The notes under the pieces are model-generated. The model did no database searches. It worked only from the letters and a program-made list of their open reading frames with translations, and was not told the DNA's origin. From positions 1,485,724-1,549,723 of the forward strand of contig NZ_JAQNDL010000002.1 of assembly GCF_028368995.1 (NCBI RefSeq): a DNA stretch of 64,000 bases, in the 5' to 3' direction. Origin of the DNA: Nannocystis bainbridge (GTDB taxonomy: Bacteria; Myxococcota_A; Polyangia; Nannocystales; Nannocystaceae). Position numbers and translations under genes: made by a program. This document shows positions 53,729-62,800 of this stretch, piece after piece. Each line of letters begins with the position of its first letter. Position 1 is the stretch's first letter.

Positions 53729-54451
53729 CTACGCGATACGCGGCGGGCGCCGATGCATCCGGAGCGCCGCGGCCACCGCCGGATCCGGCTCGGGCAGCTC
53801 GACCACGATGTCGAGCACGAGGTCGCCGTCGGGCTCGCCGCGCCGGCGGATACCGCGGCCGCGCAAGCGCAGCGGGCGACGGTCACGCGTCATCCGGAGC
53901 CGCACGTCCCCCCACGGCGTCGGCACGTCGAGCGGCTCGCCGGTGACCACGTGGTACGCCGACACGATCAGGGTGCCGCGAAGGTCACGGCCCTCGCGTC
54001 GCCATGGCCAGTAGTCGACCTCGCCGATCACGACCTCGCAGGCGACGGGCCCGAGCATGCCGAGCAACACGTCGCCGGGCTCGACGCCGACGGGCAGCCG
54101 AACACGCAACGCCAGACCCTCGACGTCGACCTCCAGGGGACCGCCGCTCCAAGCTCGCTCGCCGGCGATGCGCAGCCGCAGCGAGGGTGACGTGGGACGC
54201 GGGGGTGAGCGCGGCGGCGGTCTCGGCGGCGGCGGAGGTGGAGGGGGCGGCGGGGGCGTGGCAACCGGGGGCTCGAGCAGCAGCTCATACGCCGCGGTGA
54301 TCCTCGCGTAGAGGCTGGCGTCGCCGCCGGGGCGCTCGGGATGCCAGCGGAGGGTGAGCTTGCGAAAGGCCCTCTTGATGTCGCGCACCGGAGCGTCCGG
54401 GGGCACGCCGAGAAGGTCGGCCGCGTCGGCGACATCGTCACCGCGAGCCAT
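53729..54451 (-). CDS. J-domain protein with non-canonical HPE motif and DnaJ-type C-terminal domain
   Basis: 240 residues. J domain at 7-62: AADLLGVPPDAPVRDIKRAF, RKLTLRWHPERPGGD. The invariant HPD is HPE (H37-P38-E39), which normally abolishes DnaK stimulation unless compensated. A poly-proline tract (~64-77) leads to a DnaJ C-terminal-like beta domain (LPVGVEPGDVLLGMLG, DLRGTLIVSAYHVVTGEPLD, RRPLRLRGRGIRRRGEPDGD). No zinc-finger region. It overlaps the XRE gene upstream by 14 bp, so it is in the same transcript. It may be a virus-encoded co-chaperone for assembly or replication. Confidence 0.8.
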   Translation of the reverse strand: MARGDDVADAADLLGVPPDAPVRDIKRAFRKLTLRWHPERPGGDASLYARITAAYELLLEPPVATPPPPPPPPPPPRPPPRSPPRPTSPSLRLRIAGERAWSGGPLEVDVEGLALRVRLPVGVEPGDVLLGMLGPVACEVVIGEVDYWPWRREGRDLRGTLIVSAYHVVTGEPLDVPTPWGDVRLRMTRDRRPLRLRGRGIRRRGEPDGDLVLDIVVELPEPDPAVAAALRMHRRPPRIA

Positions 54452-54701
54452 ACGCACCCCGGAAGATCGCGGCGAGACGCTCGCCGCGGGCGAGTTGCCG
54501 ATCGCGTAGTGCATCGAGCGGCGCGTCGCGGTCGAGCGCGAGCGCGAGCGCGAGGCAAACCTCGAGCACGAGGCCGCGAGGTCGGCGGGCGCCCCGCTCG
54601 ATGCGGTGAACTGCGCTCGGCCCGAGCCCGAGCAGCTCGCCGAGCTCGGCCTGGGTCGCGCCGAGACGCGCGCGAGCCCGGATGATCTTGTGACGGTCCA
54701 T
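54438..54701 (-). CDS. XRE-family HTH transcriptional regulator
   Basis: 87 residues. The HTH is RARLGATQAELGELLGLGPS with AVHRIERGARRPRGLVLEVC, the classic Cro/CI helix arrangement. Small size and position, divergent from the plus-strand block with a ~70-bp gap, suggest a repressor governing the element's lysogenic/lytic or maintenance switch. It overlaps the J-domain gene downstream. Operators cannot be picked with confidence. Confidence 0.85.
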   Translation of the reverse strand: MDRHKIIRARARLGATQAELGELLGLGPSAVHRIERGARRPRGLVLEVCLALALALDRDAPLDALRDRQLARGERLAAIFRGAYGSR

Positions 54702-54769
54702 GCCATGTCACTCGCCTTTTTGCTGGCGAGCAAATGGTCCGCGCGCTCTGGGCGGCGAGGTCTCTTGCA

Positions 54770-55240
54770 ATGGCCGCCGCCGCCGCAAAGCTCTCGAATA
54801 GCCTCCCCGTGCTGCACCAGCAGATCGCCCAACAGGGCCGTCAGCTGGTGGAGGCCCGCGCCGACGCGCGCGAGCAGAAGCAACGCGCAAGCGCAGTCGT
54901 CGCCGAGGCGAGCCGCCAGCAGCGTTTTTTCGCTCGGTACACGCTGCCGACGATCGGCATCTACGGGGGCCTCGGTGTCGGTGTCGGCGCCGGTCTGGCC
55001 TGGCTCGGCTACGGCTATCTGCAGGACTGGTTCGGCGCGACCAGTTACATCCCCGCGATCGCGACGCTGGGGATCGGCGTCACGCTCTTTCTCTTCACGC
55101 CGCAGCTCGTGAGGGTCTCGGGTAAGGCCCTCGACAAGACGGCGCCGGTCGCCGTCGGTCTGTACGGCGCTTCGCTCGGCATGGCTGGTTACGCCCTCTA
55201 CGAGGGTTATCGCGTGTACTCAGCGCCCGCGGCTCCCTGA
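54770..55240 (+). CDS. Membrane protein with coiled N-terminus and three hydrophobic segments
   Basis: 156 residues from ATG 54770 (a start at 54734 is possible). A helical N-terminal part (LHQQIAQQGRQLVEARADAR) precedes hydrophobic segments at about ~58-78 (LPTIGIYGGLGVGVGAGLAW), ~92-110 (YIPAIATLGIGVTLFLF) and ~125-145 (APVAVGLYGASLGMAGYALY). It is the first gene of the plus-strand block of membrane-anchored proteins. No family is recognised. Confidence 0.65.
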   Translation: MAAAAAKLSNSLPVLHQQIAQQGRQLVEARADAREQKQRASAVVAEASRQQRFFARYTLPTIGIYGGLGVGVGAGLAWLGYGYLQDWFGATSYIPAIATLGIGVTLFLFTPQLVRVSGKALDKTAPVAVGLYGASLGMAGYALYEGYRVYSAPAAP

Positions 55241-55290
55241 CGCGCGCGCGAGTGACAGTTGAAAACATGTCCCAAAGGACAGGTTGAAAA

Positions 55291-56379
55291 ATGGATATTC
55301 TCAGCACGATCGCTCAGTCGCTCGATCAACAGGGACTCACGGACGCGGCCGCGTTCCTCCGCCGGCTCGTCATCGAGAAGTCCCGCGTTTGCGCGACGCT
55401 CGGCAATCCGGACGTGACGGCCTACATCGTGGGCCAGCTCTCCGCGGCCGGCTTCACCGCTGCCGCGCAGCTGGCCCAGCGTGTGGGCGCCGCCGCCGCG
55501 GGCATCTGTCAGGTGCTGTCGACGAATGCGGCGCTGCCCCCGATGGCACAGTCGAATGTGCCAGCGCTGAACCCGGCCGGCGGCCCCGTGCCCGGCGGCC
55601 CCGGCGTGCCCTCGCCCGGCTGGCCGACTCCGGCGCCCGCTCCGGGCTGGCCGGCTCCGGCTCCGGCCGGGGCGTGCTGCGGCAGCTGTGCCAGCGGCGG
55701 GGCGTGCTCGCTGAAGCACAACACCGCGGTCGAGACCTGCCCGCCGGCCATGGCGCCCGCCATGCCCGGGGCCCCGATCCCGATGTCCACCGACATCGGC
55801 CGCTGGAACTGCCAGCAGGTCCAGCTGGATCTGGCGCCGTGTGACATCCGTCGGATCACGCGCGAGCAGAAGCTCGTCTCCTTCACCGGCACCGCCGCCG
55901 GCGCCATCGCGGCGAACTCCACGATCGACGTGCTGTTCGGCGAGATCGGCGTCTCGCATACCCTCTGCATCGAGCACCTGCTCGTCGAGAACGTGACGAA
56001 CGGGACCGGGGTCGCGCTCCCGATCAGCCAGATCACGCTGCAGGGCGAGCGCATCGCCCAGGAAAGCGGCGGCTCCTACGTCCACGTCTGGGACTTCGCG
56101 GAGCCCGAGCGCCCCGAGTACCTCGGGATCACGGACGGCCGCTGCGAGTGCAAGCAGCTGTGCACGGGCGTGCCCTCGCAGGCGAAGGCCCGGATCCAGT
56201 TTCAGCTGCCGTCCGCCATCGCCGGCGGCAGTTCTCTGCGCGTGACCCTCTGGGGCCGGCGCTCGGATTGGACGCGCGTGGTGGGGCCGTGCCCGCCGTG
56301 CGACGCGTGCGACATGATCGAGCTCTCGACCGCCGAGAAGGCCGCCCATACCAACGCGATGATCGTCACCGCGCCGTGA
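55291..56379 (+). CDS. Structural-like protein with Pro/Gly linker and Cys motif
   Basis: 362 residues. An N-terminal helical domain (1-80) is joined by a Pro/Gly-rich linker (PGGPGVPSPGWPTPAPAPGW) to the Cys motif ACCGSCASGGACSL (~128-141) and a beta-rich C-terminal domain (~170-360; LVSFTGTAAGAIAANSTIDV, IQFQLPSAIAGGSSLRVTLW). The same Cys motif recurs in the 1280-residue protein of the element. The C-terminal domain could be a jelly-roll structural protein; this is a guess from composition. A CATG-type 14-bp pair lies just upstream (55267-55284). Confidence 0.6.
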   Translation: MDILSTIAQSLDQQGLTDAAAFLRRLVIEKSRVCATLGNPDVTAYIVGQLSAAGFTAAAQLAQRVGAAAAGICQVLSTNAALPPMAQSNVPALNPAGGPVPGGPGVPSPGWPTPAPAPGWPAPAPAGACCGSCASGGACSLKHNTAVETCPPAMAPAMPGAPIPMSTDIGRWNCQQVQLDLAPCDIRRITREQKLVSFTGTAAGAIAANSTIDVLFGEIGVSHTLCIEHLLVENVTNGTGVALPISQITLQGERIAQESGGSYVHVWDFAEPERPEYLGITDGRCECKQLCTGVPSQAKARIQFQLPSAIAGGSSLRVTLWGRRSDWTRVVGPCPPCDACDMIELSTAEKAAHTNAMIVTAP

Positions 56380-56420
56380 TCTGAGACCGGCCGCCACGTC
56401 GCCAGGAGCGCCAGCCAGCC

Positions 56421-57167
56421 ATGAACAAGTTGATCATACCGGCGGTGATCGTGGCGCTCGTAGTCGCGGCCGTGGGCATGGGCAAGGCGAACGCCGCCAG
56501 CCCGCCGCCCGAGCCCGAGCCCGAGCCGGACCCGCAGCCGGAGCCGGCTCCGGATCTTCCGCCTCCGCCTCCGCCTCCGCCTCCGCCTCCGCCCGCGCCC
56601 GGGCCGTTGGTGCCCAACGTGGCCGCCGAGCAGGCCGCGTGCGCGTCGGCGGTTGCGGACAAGCCGGAGACCGAGGGCGGCGCGAGCCGGAACGGCGCCC
56701 CGCTCGACACGTGGCTCACGTGGGTTGCGTTCGTCCGGGCGTACGGGCGAGCCCCGTCAACGCCCGCTGACTCGGCGCGCGTGATGATCCTTCTTGCCTG
56801 CGTCCGCGAGCGTCTGCTCGCGGAGCAGCCGAAGATCACGGCCAAGCCGACGCCCGGCGCCTACTACCAGATCAAGACGGGCGACACGCTCTTCGAGGTC
56901 ACGAAGGCTGCATATCCCGGCGGCGTCTCCCTCAACGGCAAGCCGCCGACCAACATGCAGGCCGCGCAGGCCGTCAACGCGTCGCCCGAAAATCTCCGGT
57001 TCGTCCGCATGGTCGCCGCAGAAAAGAACCTGTTCCCGTCCGGTCGCGTCACGTTCATGCCCATTTTCGGAACCTTCGCCCAGCAGCGCGCCGACGCGAC
57101 GAAGGGCAGCGAGGGCGCGGGCAAGAATTACGCCGTGATCTGGATCCCGACGCCGCCGGGGGTGTGA
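56421..57167 (+). CDS. TM-anchored protein with Pro-rich spacer and LysM-like domain
   Basis: 248 residues. The N-terminus MNKLIIPAVIVALVVAAVGM is a TM anchor/signal; residues ~26-60 are Pro/Glu-rich (PEPEPEPDPQPEPAPD and a proline run), a rigid spacer. Near 155 a LysM-like motif begins: YYQIKTGDTLFEVTKAAYPG. LysM binds peptidoglycan glycans. The protein would span the periplasm and hold the wall. It is 41 bp after the structural-like gene and 3 bp before the next gene. Confidence 0.7.
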   Translation: MNKLIIPAVIVALVVAAVGMGKANAASPPPEPEPEPDPQPEPAPDLPPPPPPPPPPPPAPGPLVPNVAAEQAACASAVADKPETEGGASRNGAPLDTWLTWVAFVRAYGRAPSTPADSARVMILLACVRERLLAEQPKITAKPTPGAYYQIKTGDTLFEVTKAAYPGGVSLNGKPPTNMQAAQAVNASPENLRFVRMVAAEKNLFPSGRVTFMPIFGTFAQQRADATKGSEGAGKNYAVIWIPTPPGV

Positions 57168-57170
57168 CCG

Positions 57171-57716
57171 ATGGCCGCGATCGGACGCTGGGGGCCGGTG
57201 CAGGCTCCGGGGGGACGAACCGAGGGTGCTCCGTGCACCTTCGGTCTCGGGCTGTGCGACGACAACGACGTGACCGTGTGGCACAAGGAGGCAAAGAACT
57301 GGAAGAGCTTTGCCGCGAACCTCCGCGCGGTGGTCGTGGACCAGTGGGGCAACGACACGCAGACGTGGCCGGACCTGGCCCGATACGGCGAGCTCAGTTG
57401 GAAGGATGCCGACGCGAAGCTCGCCGGCGATCTCGGCTTCTTCGACGGCGCCAAGGTCGGCACCCTCTCGCAGATCCAGCGCCAGCTGAAACTGGCGATG
57501 GAAGCCTGGGCGGTCGCCCTCGACCAGGTGCTGCCCAAGCCCGTTGAACCGGGCCCGCTCGTTGGCTACGACGCATCCGAGAACCCCGACGACGTGCCGC
57601 CGGTGGTGCCGTTGCCCGACCTCCCGAACCCGCTCGCGGGCGTCAGCTCGGCGCTCAAGATCGCGGCGGTCGGCCTCGTGCTCGTCGTCGCCGTCGTCGC
57701 GCTGCGGAGGAAGTGA
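57171..57716 (+). CDS. Hypothetical protein with C-terminal membrane anchor
   Basis: 181 residues. A soluble N-terminal part (ending ~120) contains DNDVTVWHKEAKNWKSFAAN; a Pro-rich linker (DVPPVVPLPDLPNPLAG) leads to a single C-terminal TM (ALKIAAVGLVLVVAVVALRR). Tail-anchored proteins with RRK ends also appear in the gene at 58477. The stop overlaps the next start. Confidence 0.6.
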   Translation: MAAIGRWGPVQAPGGRTEGAPCTFGLGLCDDNDVTVWHKEAKNWKSFAANLRAVVVDQWGNDTQTWPDLARYGELSWKDADAKLAGDLGFFDGAKVGTLSQIQRQLKLAMEAWAVALDQVLPKPVEPGPLVGYDASENPDDVPPVVPLPDLPNPLAGVSSALKIAAVGLVLVVAVVALRRK

Positions 57717-58480
57717 TGAGCCGCGGCCTCGGCCTCGGCCTCGGCCTTGGCGCCGTCCTGGTCCTCGCCGCTCTCGCACGGCGCAAGGGCCCCGGGCCAG
57801 CGCCGCCGAACCCGGCCCCGCCCGAGCCGGCGCCGCCGAACCCAGCCCCGCCCGAGCCGGCGCCGCCGAACCCAGCCCCGCCCGAGCCGGCGCCGCCGAA
57901 CCCGGCCCCGCCCGAGCCGGCGCCGCTGAACCCGGCCCCGCCCGAGCCGGCGCCGCCGAACCCAGCCCCGCCGAACCCGGCCCCGCCTGTGCCGGCGCCG
58001 CTGGTGCCCACGGACCTGCCGCCCGACGCGGATCCGACTCTGTGGGTCCAGCTGGTGGACGAGCCGGGACTCGAGATCCGGAACCCCTCACGGGCCTGGA
58101 CGACCGCAGCAGCGCGCGCCGTGCTCCGCAAGGGGGCGACCGCTGCGCTCGCGTTGGGAGGCAAGCTGATGGTCGCCGACGGCGGCCCCGCTGCAGGTCC
58201 CGGCAACGTTTACCCGCCGCACAAGAGCCACCGCTGGGGGCGGGACTTCGACATGGCTTATACCGCCGACGGCGTCTATCCGACGCCGGGGGCGGTCGCT
58301 GTGGATCCGCGGGTGCCCGCGATCCTGGAAGCCATGGCCCCGTGGATCGAAGTCGTCGGCACGACCGCGCCGCGAAACCTCGCTTTCCTGGAGCGGCCCT
58401 ATAAGGTCACAGGAACGTGGCCGGGGCACACGGGCCACCTACACCTCCGGCTCCGCAAGGACTTGACCACGGAGCCGTGA
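57716..58480 (+). CDS. Membrane-anchored murein peptidase (MepA/LAS-like) with long Pro-rich spacer
   Basis: 254 residues from ATG 57716 (overlaps the previous TGA; GGAGG upstream). TM anchor: LGLGLGLGAVLVLAALARR. Residues ~28-100 are 10-residue repeats PAPPNPAPPE (30-bp DNA repeats at ~57799-57990). The C-terminal domain has SHRWGRDFDMAY and GHTGHLHLRL, matching the zinc-ligand pattern (H..D, HxH) of MepA/D,D-endopeptidases of the LAS group. It is likely to cut peptidoglycan crosslinks from a membrane anchor across the periplasm, for DNA entry or lysis. Confidence 0.75.
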   Translation: MSRGLGLGLGLGAVLVLAALARRKGPGPAPPNPAPPEPAPPNPAPPEPAPPNPAPPEPAPPNPAPPEPAPLNPAPPEPAPPNPAPPNPAPPVPAPLVPTDLPPDADPTLWVQLVDEPGLEIRNPSRAWTTAAARAVLRKGATAALALGGKLMVADGGPAAGPGNVYPPHKSHRWGRDFDMAYTADGVYPTPGAVAVDPRVPAILEAMAPWIEVVGTTAPRNLAFLERPYKVTGTWPGHTGHLHLRLRKDLTTEP

Positions 58481-59118
58481 GCGTGCCCAGGACAGGCCCT
58501 CCCGATCTCGGCGTGGTCCTGGCGCTCGCGTCAACGGTCGTCGGCTTCGGTGGGCCGGCCCTCCTCGCCCGCGTCGCGCTTGGCGGCGTCGCGCTTGCGG
58601 AAGGGGCGGCCGCGGTCCGGCGGTTCCGTGAGAGGGCGGAGGGCTTCAAGGCCGCGGCAGCTCGGGCCGCCGCGACCGGGCGCCCGCTCGTCGTCATCGG
58701 CGATCCCGACGCGGGCCTGCACACGCGAATGGCGCGCGCGTACGACTGCGGCGATATCTGCGTCGACCTCACCGGGTGTCCCGCCTGCCCTGTCGGCATC
58801 GCGGCGGACATCACGAAGGGCCCGATCGACCTCGCCAGCGACTCGGCCGTGGTTTACGTGTCGTGCGTCCTGGAGTACGTGGACGATGTGGGCGCGGCCG
58901 TGCAGGAGATCCGCCGGATCGCGGGGTCCCCGGAGAATGTCTTTATCGTGACGGTGCACCCGTGGAGCCTCACCTCGCGGCTCTACCCCGGGGCCCAGTG
59001 GGCCGGGAGCGCCACCGCGGACGGCGGGGTCGCCATGCGGCCGGTCAGCAGCACCGAGAAGGCCGCCATCGTCGGCGCCCTGGCGGCGCTCGTGCTGGCC
59101 GCATTCTGGCGGAGGTAA
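58477..59118 (+). CDS. TM-anchored methyltransferase-like protein
   Basis: 213 residues from GTG 58477, overlapping the previous stop (GTGA). A hydrophobic N-terminal segment (LGVVLALASTVVGFGGPALL) and a C-terminal TM (AAIVGALAALVLAAFWRR) flank a Rossmann-like core: RPLVVIGDPDAGLHTRMARA, DICVDLTGCPACPVGIAADI and SAVVYVSCVLEYVDDVGAAV. The core resembles class I SAM-dependent methyltransferases, but the GxGxG motif I is degenerate (IGDPDAG), so catalysis is uncertain. It ends the plus-strand overlapping operon. A fragment of a relative lies at 24839. Confidence 0.6.
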   Translation: MSVPRTGPPDLGVVLALASTVVGFGGPALLARVALGGVALAEGAAAVRRFRERAEGFKAAAARAAATGRPLVVIGDPDAGLHTRMARAYDCGDICVDLTGCPACPVGIAADITKGPIDLASDSAVVYVSCVLEYVDDVGAAVQEIRRIAGSPENVFIVTVHPWSLTSRLYPGAQWAGSATADGGVAMRPVSSTEKAAIVGALAALVLAAFWRR

Positions 59119-59262
59119 CGGCCCCTCGTGCCCGAGCAGAGCGACCGGAGCACCGCAGCGGCACGCCCCGCCGGGTCGCGCAGGCAAACGAAGACAAGCG
59201 ACGCGTGTGCGTCCGGGCGCCGTGTACCTGGCGACCTGGCGCCGATCTGGCGGCGGTAGCCC

Positions 59263-59297
59263 GACTCTCCGAGCGGCGCGAGCTACCGCTCGGAGTC
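59263..59297. terminator. Bidirectional hairpin
   Basis: GACTCtcCGAGCGG / CCGCTCGGaGTC, with a short bulge and a 9-base loop. It sits between the plus-strand operon and the 3' end of the minus-strand Zn-finger gene, which it overlaps. Confidence 0.6.
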
Positions 59298-59528
59298 GTC
59301 CGGGGCAGCGAGGCCGAGCTCGCGGAGATGGGCCTCGGCCGCGGCGACGAGAACGTCGAGCGGGACGCGGGCCCGGCCGTGGTGGGCGGCGTACCAGGGG
59401 TGCGGGGGGTAGCTGCACACCAGACAGGTGCCGTCGTCGTCGGCGATGGCGGCGGGGGCCTCGGGGTTACGGCTGGTGCCTCGGCAAACGGGGCACGGGA
59501 CCAGGACGGTGGAAGGTAGGGGGCTCAC
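59283..59528 (-). CDS. Small zinc-finger-like protein
   Basis: 81 residues. Two CxxC pairs, VPCPVCRGT and GTCLVCSYPP, about 20 residues apart can bind one zinc. The C-terminal part is helical (PLDVLVAAAEAHLRELG). Encoded opposite to the surrounding genes. It may be a small DNA-binding or protein-interaction factor of the element. Confidence 0.55.
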   Translation of the reverse strand: MSPLPSTVLVPCPVCRGTSRNPEAPAAIADDDGTCLVCSYPPHPWYAAHHGRARVPLDVLVAAAEAHLRELGLAAPDDSER

Positions 59529-59615
59529 ATCCCTAGGTTAGCGGCGTGTCCTGTAGCGCCTTCGGCGCGCCGAATATCGGTGGGCGCTGGCGTCTACCTC
59601 AGCGAGGTGGGAGTG

Positions 59616-59825
59616 ATGCGCGTGCGGTACCGGGGAAGCGGGGCGCAATGGGGCGACGGGGGAGAATTCCACGGCTGGCAGGTCTGGCGCCCAGGGGAGC
59701 AGTTTTGGAGGGCGCCGCGAGCGGACGACGAACGGGCAGCGCTGCGGCGCTGCTTGGCGCTGGCGTCCCCGGCGGCCTTCCGCGGGCCTCGCGGGGCCGA
59801 GGTCGACGTCGAGCCAGCGCCGTGA
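59616..59825 (+). CDS. Small hypothetical protein
   Basis: 69 residues from ATG 59616, preceded by AGGTGGGAG. The sequence MRVRYRGSGAQWGDGGEFHG is followed by WQVWRPGEQFW and a helical tail. No family is recognised. It lies 39 bp before the 1280-residue gene, probably the same transcript. Confidence 0.5.
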   Translation: MRVRYRGSGAQWGDGGEFHGWQVWRPGEQFWRAPRADDERAALRRCLALASPAAFRGPRGAEVDVEPAP

Positions 59826-59864
59826 GCCGCTGGGCGGTGGCCGGCTTATCGGCGAGGTGCATCC

Positions 59865-62800
59865 ATGGCCGACCAGATCGACCGGATCATCGCCTCGGCG
59901 CGCGACGCGGCCCTCGACATCCGCAAGAGCTACACCGCCAACGACGCGCTGGCTCTCCTCGGGATCCGAGCGGCAAGCGACCGTGACGCCGAGTCGCTGT
60001 GGAGCGCCGTCTACGACGCCACGCGGATCTGGTTGAACGACAGGCCGAACGCCACCCGCGGGTCGCCCGCTTGGGACGACCTCCGACGCGCAGCCCGCGA
60101 GGCGGCGCGGGCCGGGGAGCCGAGGACCGACGAGGCCGCGCGCGCCGCGGCCGAGCGCTTCAAGTTGAAGGGTCGCGCGCCCCTGCGCCTGTGGTTCGCG
60201 GCGTATCGCGCCGAAGAGCAGGAGCGGAGGCTGCGGGCGAGGCCGGAGCGGATAGCCGAGGAGGCGAGCGCGCTCGCCGACGACGCGGTCGAACGCGCCG
60301 CGCAGCTGGGGCGCGACTGGGCAGCCGAGGAGCGCGAGCGCCGGCTCGCCCGCTATCAGCGATGGCTCGAGGCGCTCACGCCGTTGGAGCTGATCGACTT
60401 CGTGACGCTGCTCGGGCGGAGCCCAGCGGCGGCGCGGAGCAAGGTCGGCGTCGTGGTGCCCGAGGGCGGCTCGTGGATCTTGGACGAGGCCGTCCGCGCC
60501 GAGTATGCGCGCCGACGCGTTGGGTTCCCCGGATCGCCGGAGTCCCGCCACGCTCTGCTCGCACAAGACCCCAGGCGCAAGGGCGTTGTTCTCTCGCCCG
60601 AGAAGCGGGCCGCGCTCGCCGAGGCGGAGGTCTTGCGCCGCCGGATCGACGAACTCCGCACGCGCGTGCAACGGGCACCGATGCCGGGCGGCCCGGGGCT
60701 GATGTTCGATCCGGCCGGAGCGCTCGCCGGCTATGCCGAAGAGTTGCCGGACGAGGTCATGGCCTACGGCCATCGCACGTCCGAGGACTTGCGCGACCTC
60801 GTCGCGCAAGTCACCGAGGATGTCGACGACATCGAGCGGCGGTATGCCAAGCCCGCACCGACACCACCGCCGACTGCCCGGATCGAACCGCCAGCACCAG
60901 CGAACGAGCCTGCCGAGGCCGCCCTGCTCGACAAGCCGATCCTCGTGCCGGGCGAAGCGTGGCGGTACGAGGAAGGCGCCGACGGCTGGGATACGCCCTG
61001 GCGGCCGGTGACGCTGCGGCCAGGCGAAGGCGACGGCGCCCTCTATCAGGGGCTTACCAGCGTTAGCGGCGGAGGCGAAGGGCCCAAGGGCAGCTTCCAC
61101 CTGTTCGAGTGGCCAGACGGCCAGCGGGCAGCGCAACGGGCCGGCATGAGCCCGCCGAGCCGGGACTACCGCGATCGCTCGTGGCGGGTCGCGCAGCGCA
61201 AGGAGAAGAACGTGGCAAAAGAGGGTTTCTCGCTCGATGTGCAGGACGGCCGGCGCCGCCGCGGCGCCGAACAACCGGGGTTGCAAGGGCTCGACGTGCC
61301 GGTCGACACGCGCGACCTGTACGAGCGGAAGGTGCGCGGGATGGCGGCCAAGGCGGGGCAGCGGCTGGGGATCAAGGGGTACAACGAACGCATGCGGGCC
61401 GCCGGGCTGCCGCCGGTGCGTACCCAGGGCGACGCCGAACGCGAGCAGCCCGCGCCCGCCGCTCCAACGCTAGCGACACCTGCGATACCTGCGACACCTG
61501 CGACACCGGCGATCGCGTCGAGAGGAAAGCGCGGGGCGAAGAAGCCGACCCCCGCGAGCGAGGCCGCGGCCAAGGCGAAGACCGCCCCGATGCCCGCGAC
61601 GGCGTCGACGGCGTCGACGGCATCGAGGGGGAAGCGAGGGGCGAAGAAGCCGACGACACCGCCCGCGCTCAAGCCGACGCCCGCGAGGGCGAAGCGGGCT
61701 CCGAAGCTACGGGCGGAGGTGGTGGCGGCCATGCCTGCCCTGCTAGCTCAGGAGGACGCCGCCGCGTTCGGGCCGGTCGACTGGTCGGGGGTGGGGATCA
61801 CCGATCGCGTACGGGAGCACGCGGTGAAAATCGGGTTCGCGCACCTGGTCGACGACCCGCACCACTTCGGGCCCCGCTACCAAAGCACCCCGCTCGGGCG
61901 CGAGGCTGTGGGAGCGGGCCGGGGCGTCGAGGTCACGGCTTGCTGCGGCAACTGTGCCAGCGGCGCGGCGTGTTCGCTGGAGACCCCCTCCTCTGCCCCG
62001 GCCGCCGGGCAGGCCGCGAAGAAGAAGACCGCGAAGAAGAAGGCCGCGAAGAAGAAGACCGCGAAGAAGAAGGCCGCGAAGAAGAAGACCGCGAAGAAGT
62101 TGCCCAGGCCCGCCGCGACGAGGTCTGCGGGCGATGCGTGCCCGAGGAAGCCCGGCGCGATCGGGCGGCTCGTGGACCGCTACACGCGGATCCTGCTGCG
62201 TCGTTCGAGCGCCCTCAAGACGCGGCAGGCGAACCGGCGCGACACCCTGGTCGCCAAACAACAGGCACGCGAGCGCGACCTGGCGGGCCGGCAGACCGGC
62301 GGGCCAGCGACCCGGGCGAAAGCCGAGCGGCGCCTGAAGGTCGCGGAGAGGAAGCACGCGCAGCAGCGGCGCGCGCTCGAAGCACGTGACCGCGCCGAGC
62401 TCGACGCGCTCAAGGCCGGGGTGGAATGCCAAGTCCTCGGCAAAGCTCGCGTCGCGAACATCGTCCGACAGGGATGCGAGGACCTGTGCACGCTGAACAT
62501 CGACGGGGGCATCGGCGGGGACAAGACCGCCGTCGCCCTCCCCTCCTCGCGCAGCGCGCCGCGGACGTTGCCCGCGCGATACGTCCTGGTGTCGGCCGCG
62601 TCTCTGATCGCCAGCCACGACCCGATCACCTTCGACCCCCGCGCTGATTACCCGAGCAAGGTGCAAGAACGACGCTACGACCGCGACAATCTGGAAAAGG
62701 GGAAGGTGATCCAGGTCGCGCAGAACATGATCCCTGCCCTCCTGCAGAACACCGACATCGGCGCAGCCAACGGTACGCCGGTGGTGACGCCGAGGCGTCT

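Noticed and set aside
57799..57990. 30-bp repeats as an independent satellite
   Set aside because: They are in frame and encode the PAPPNPAPPE spacer of the murein peptidase.
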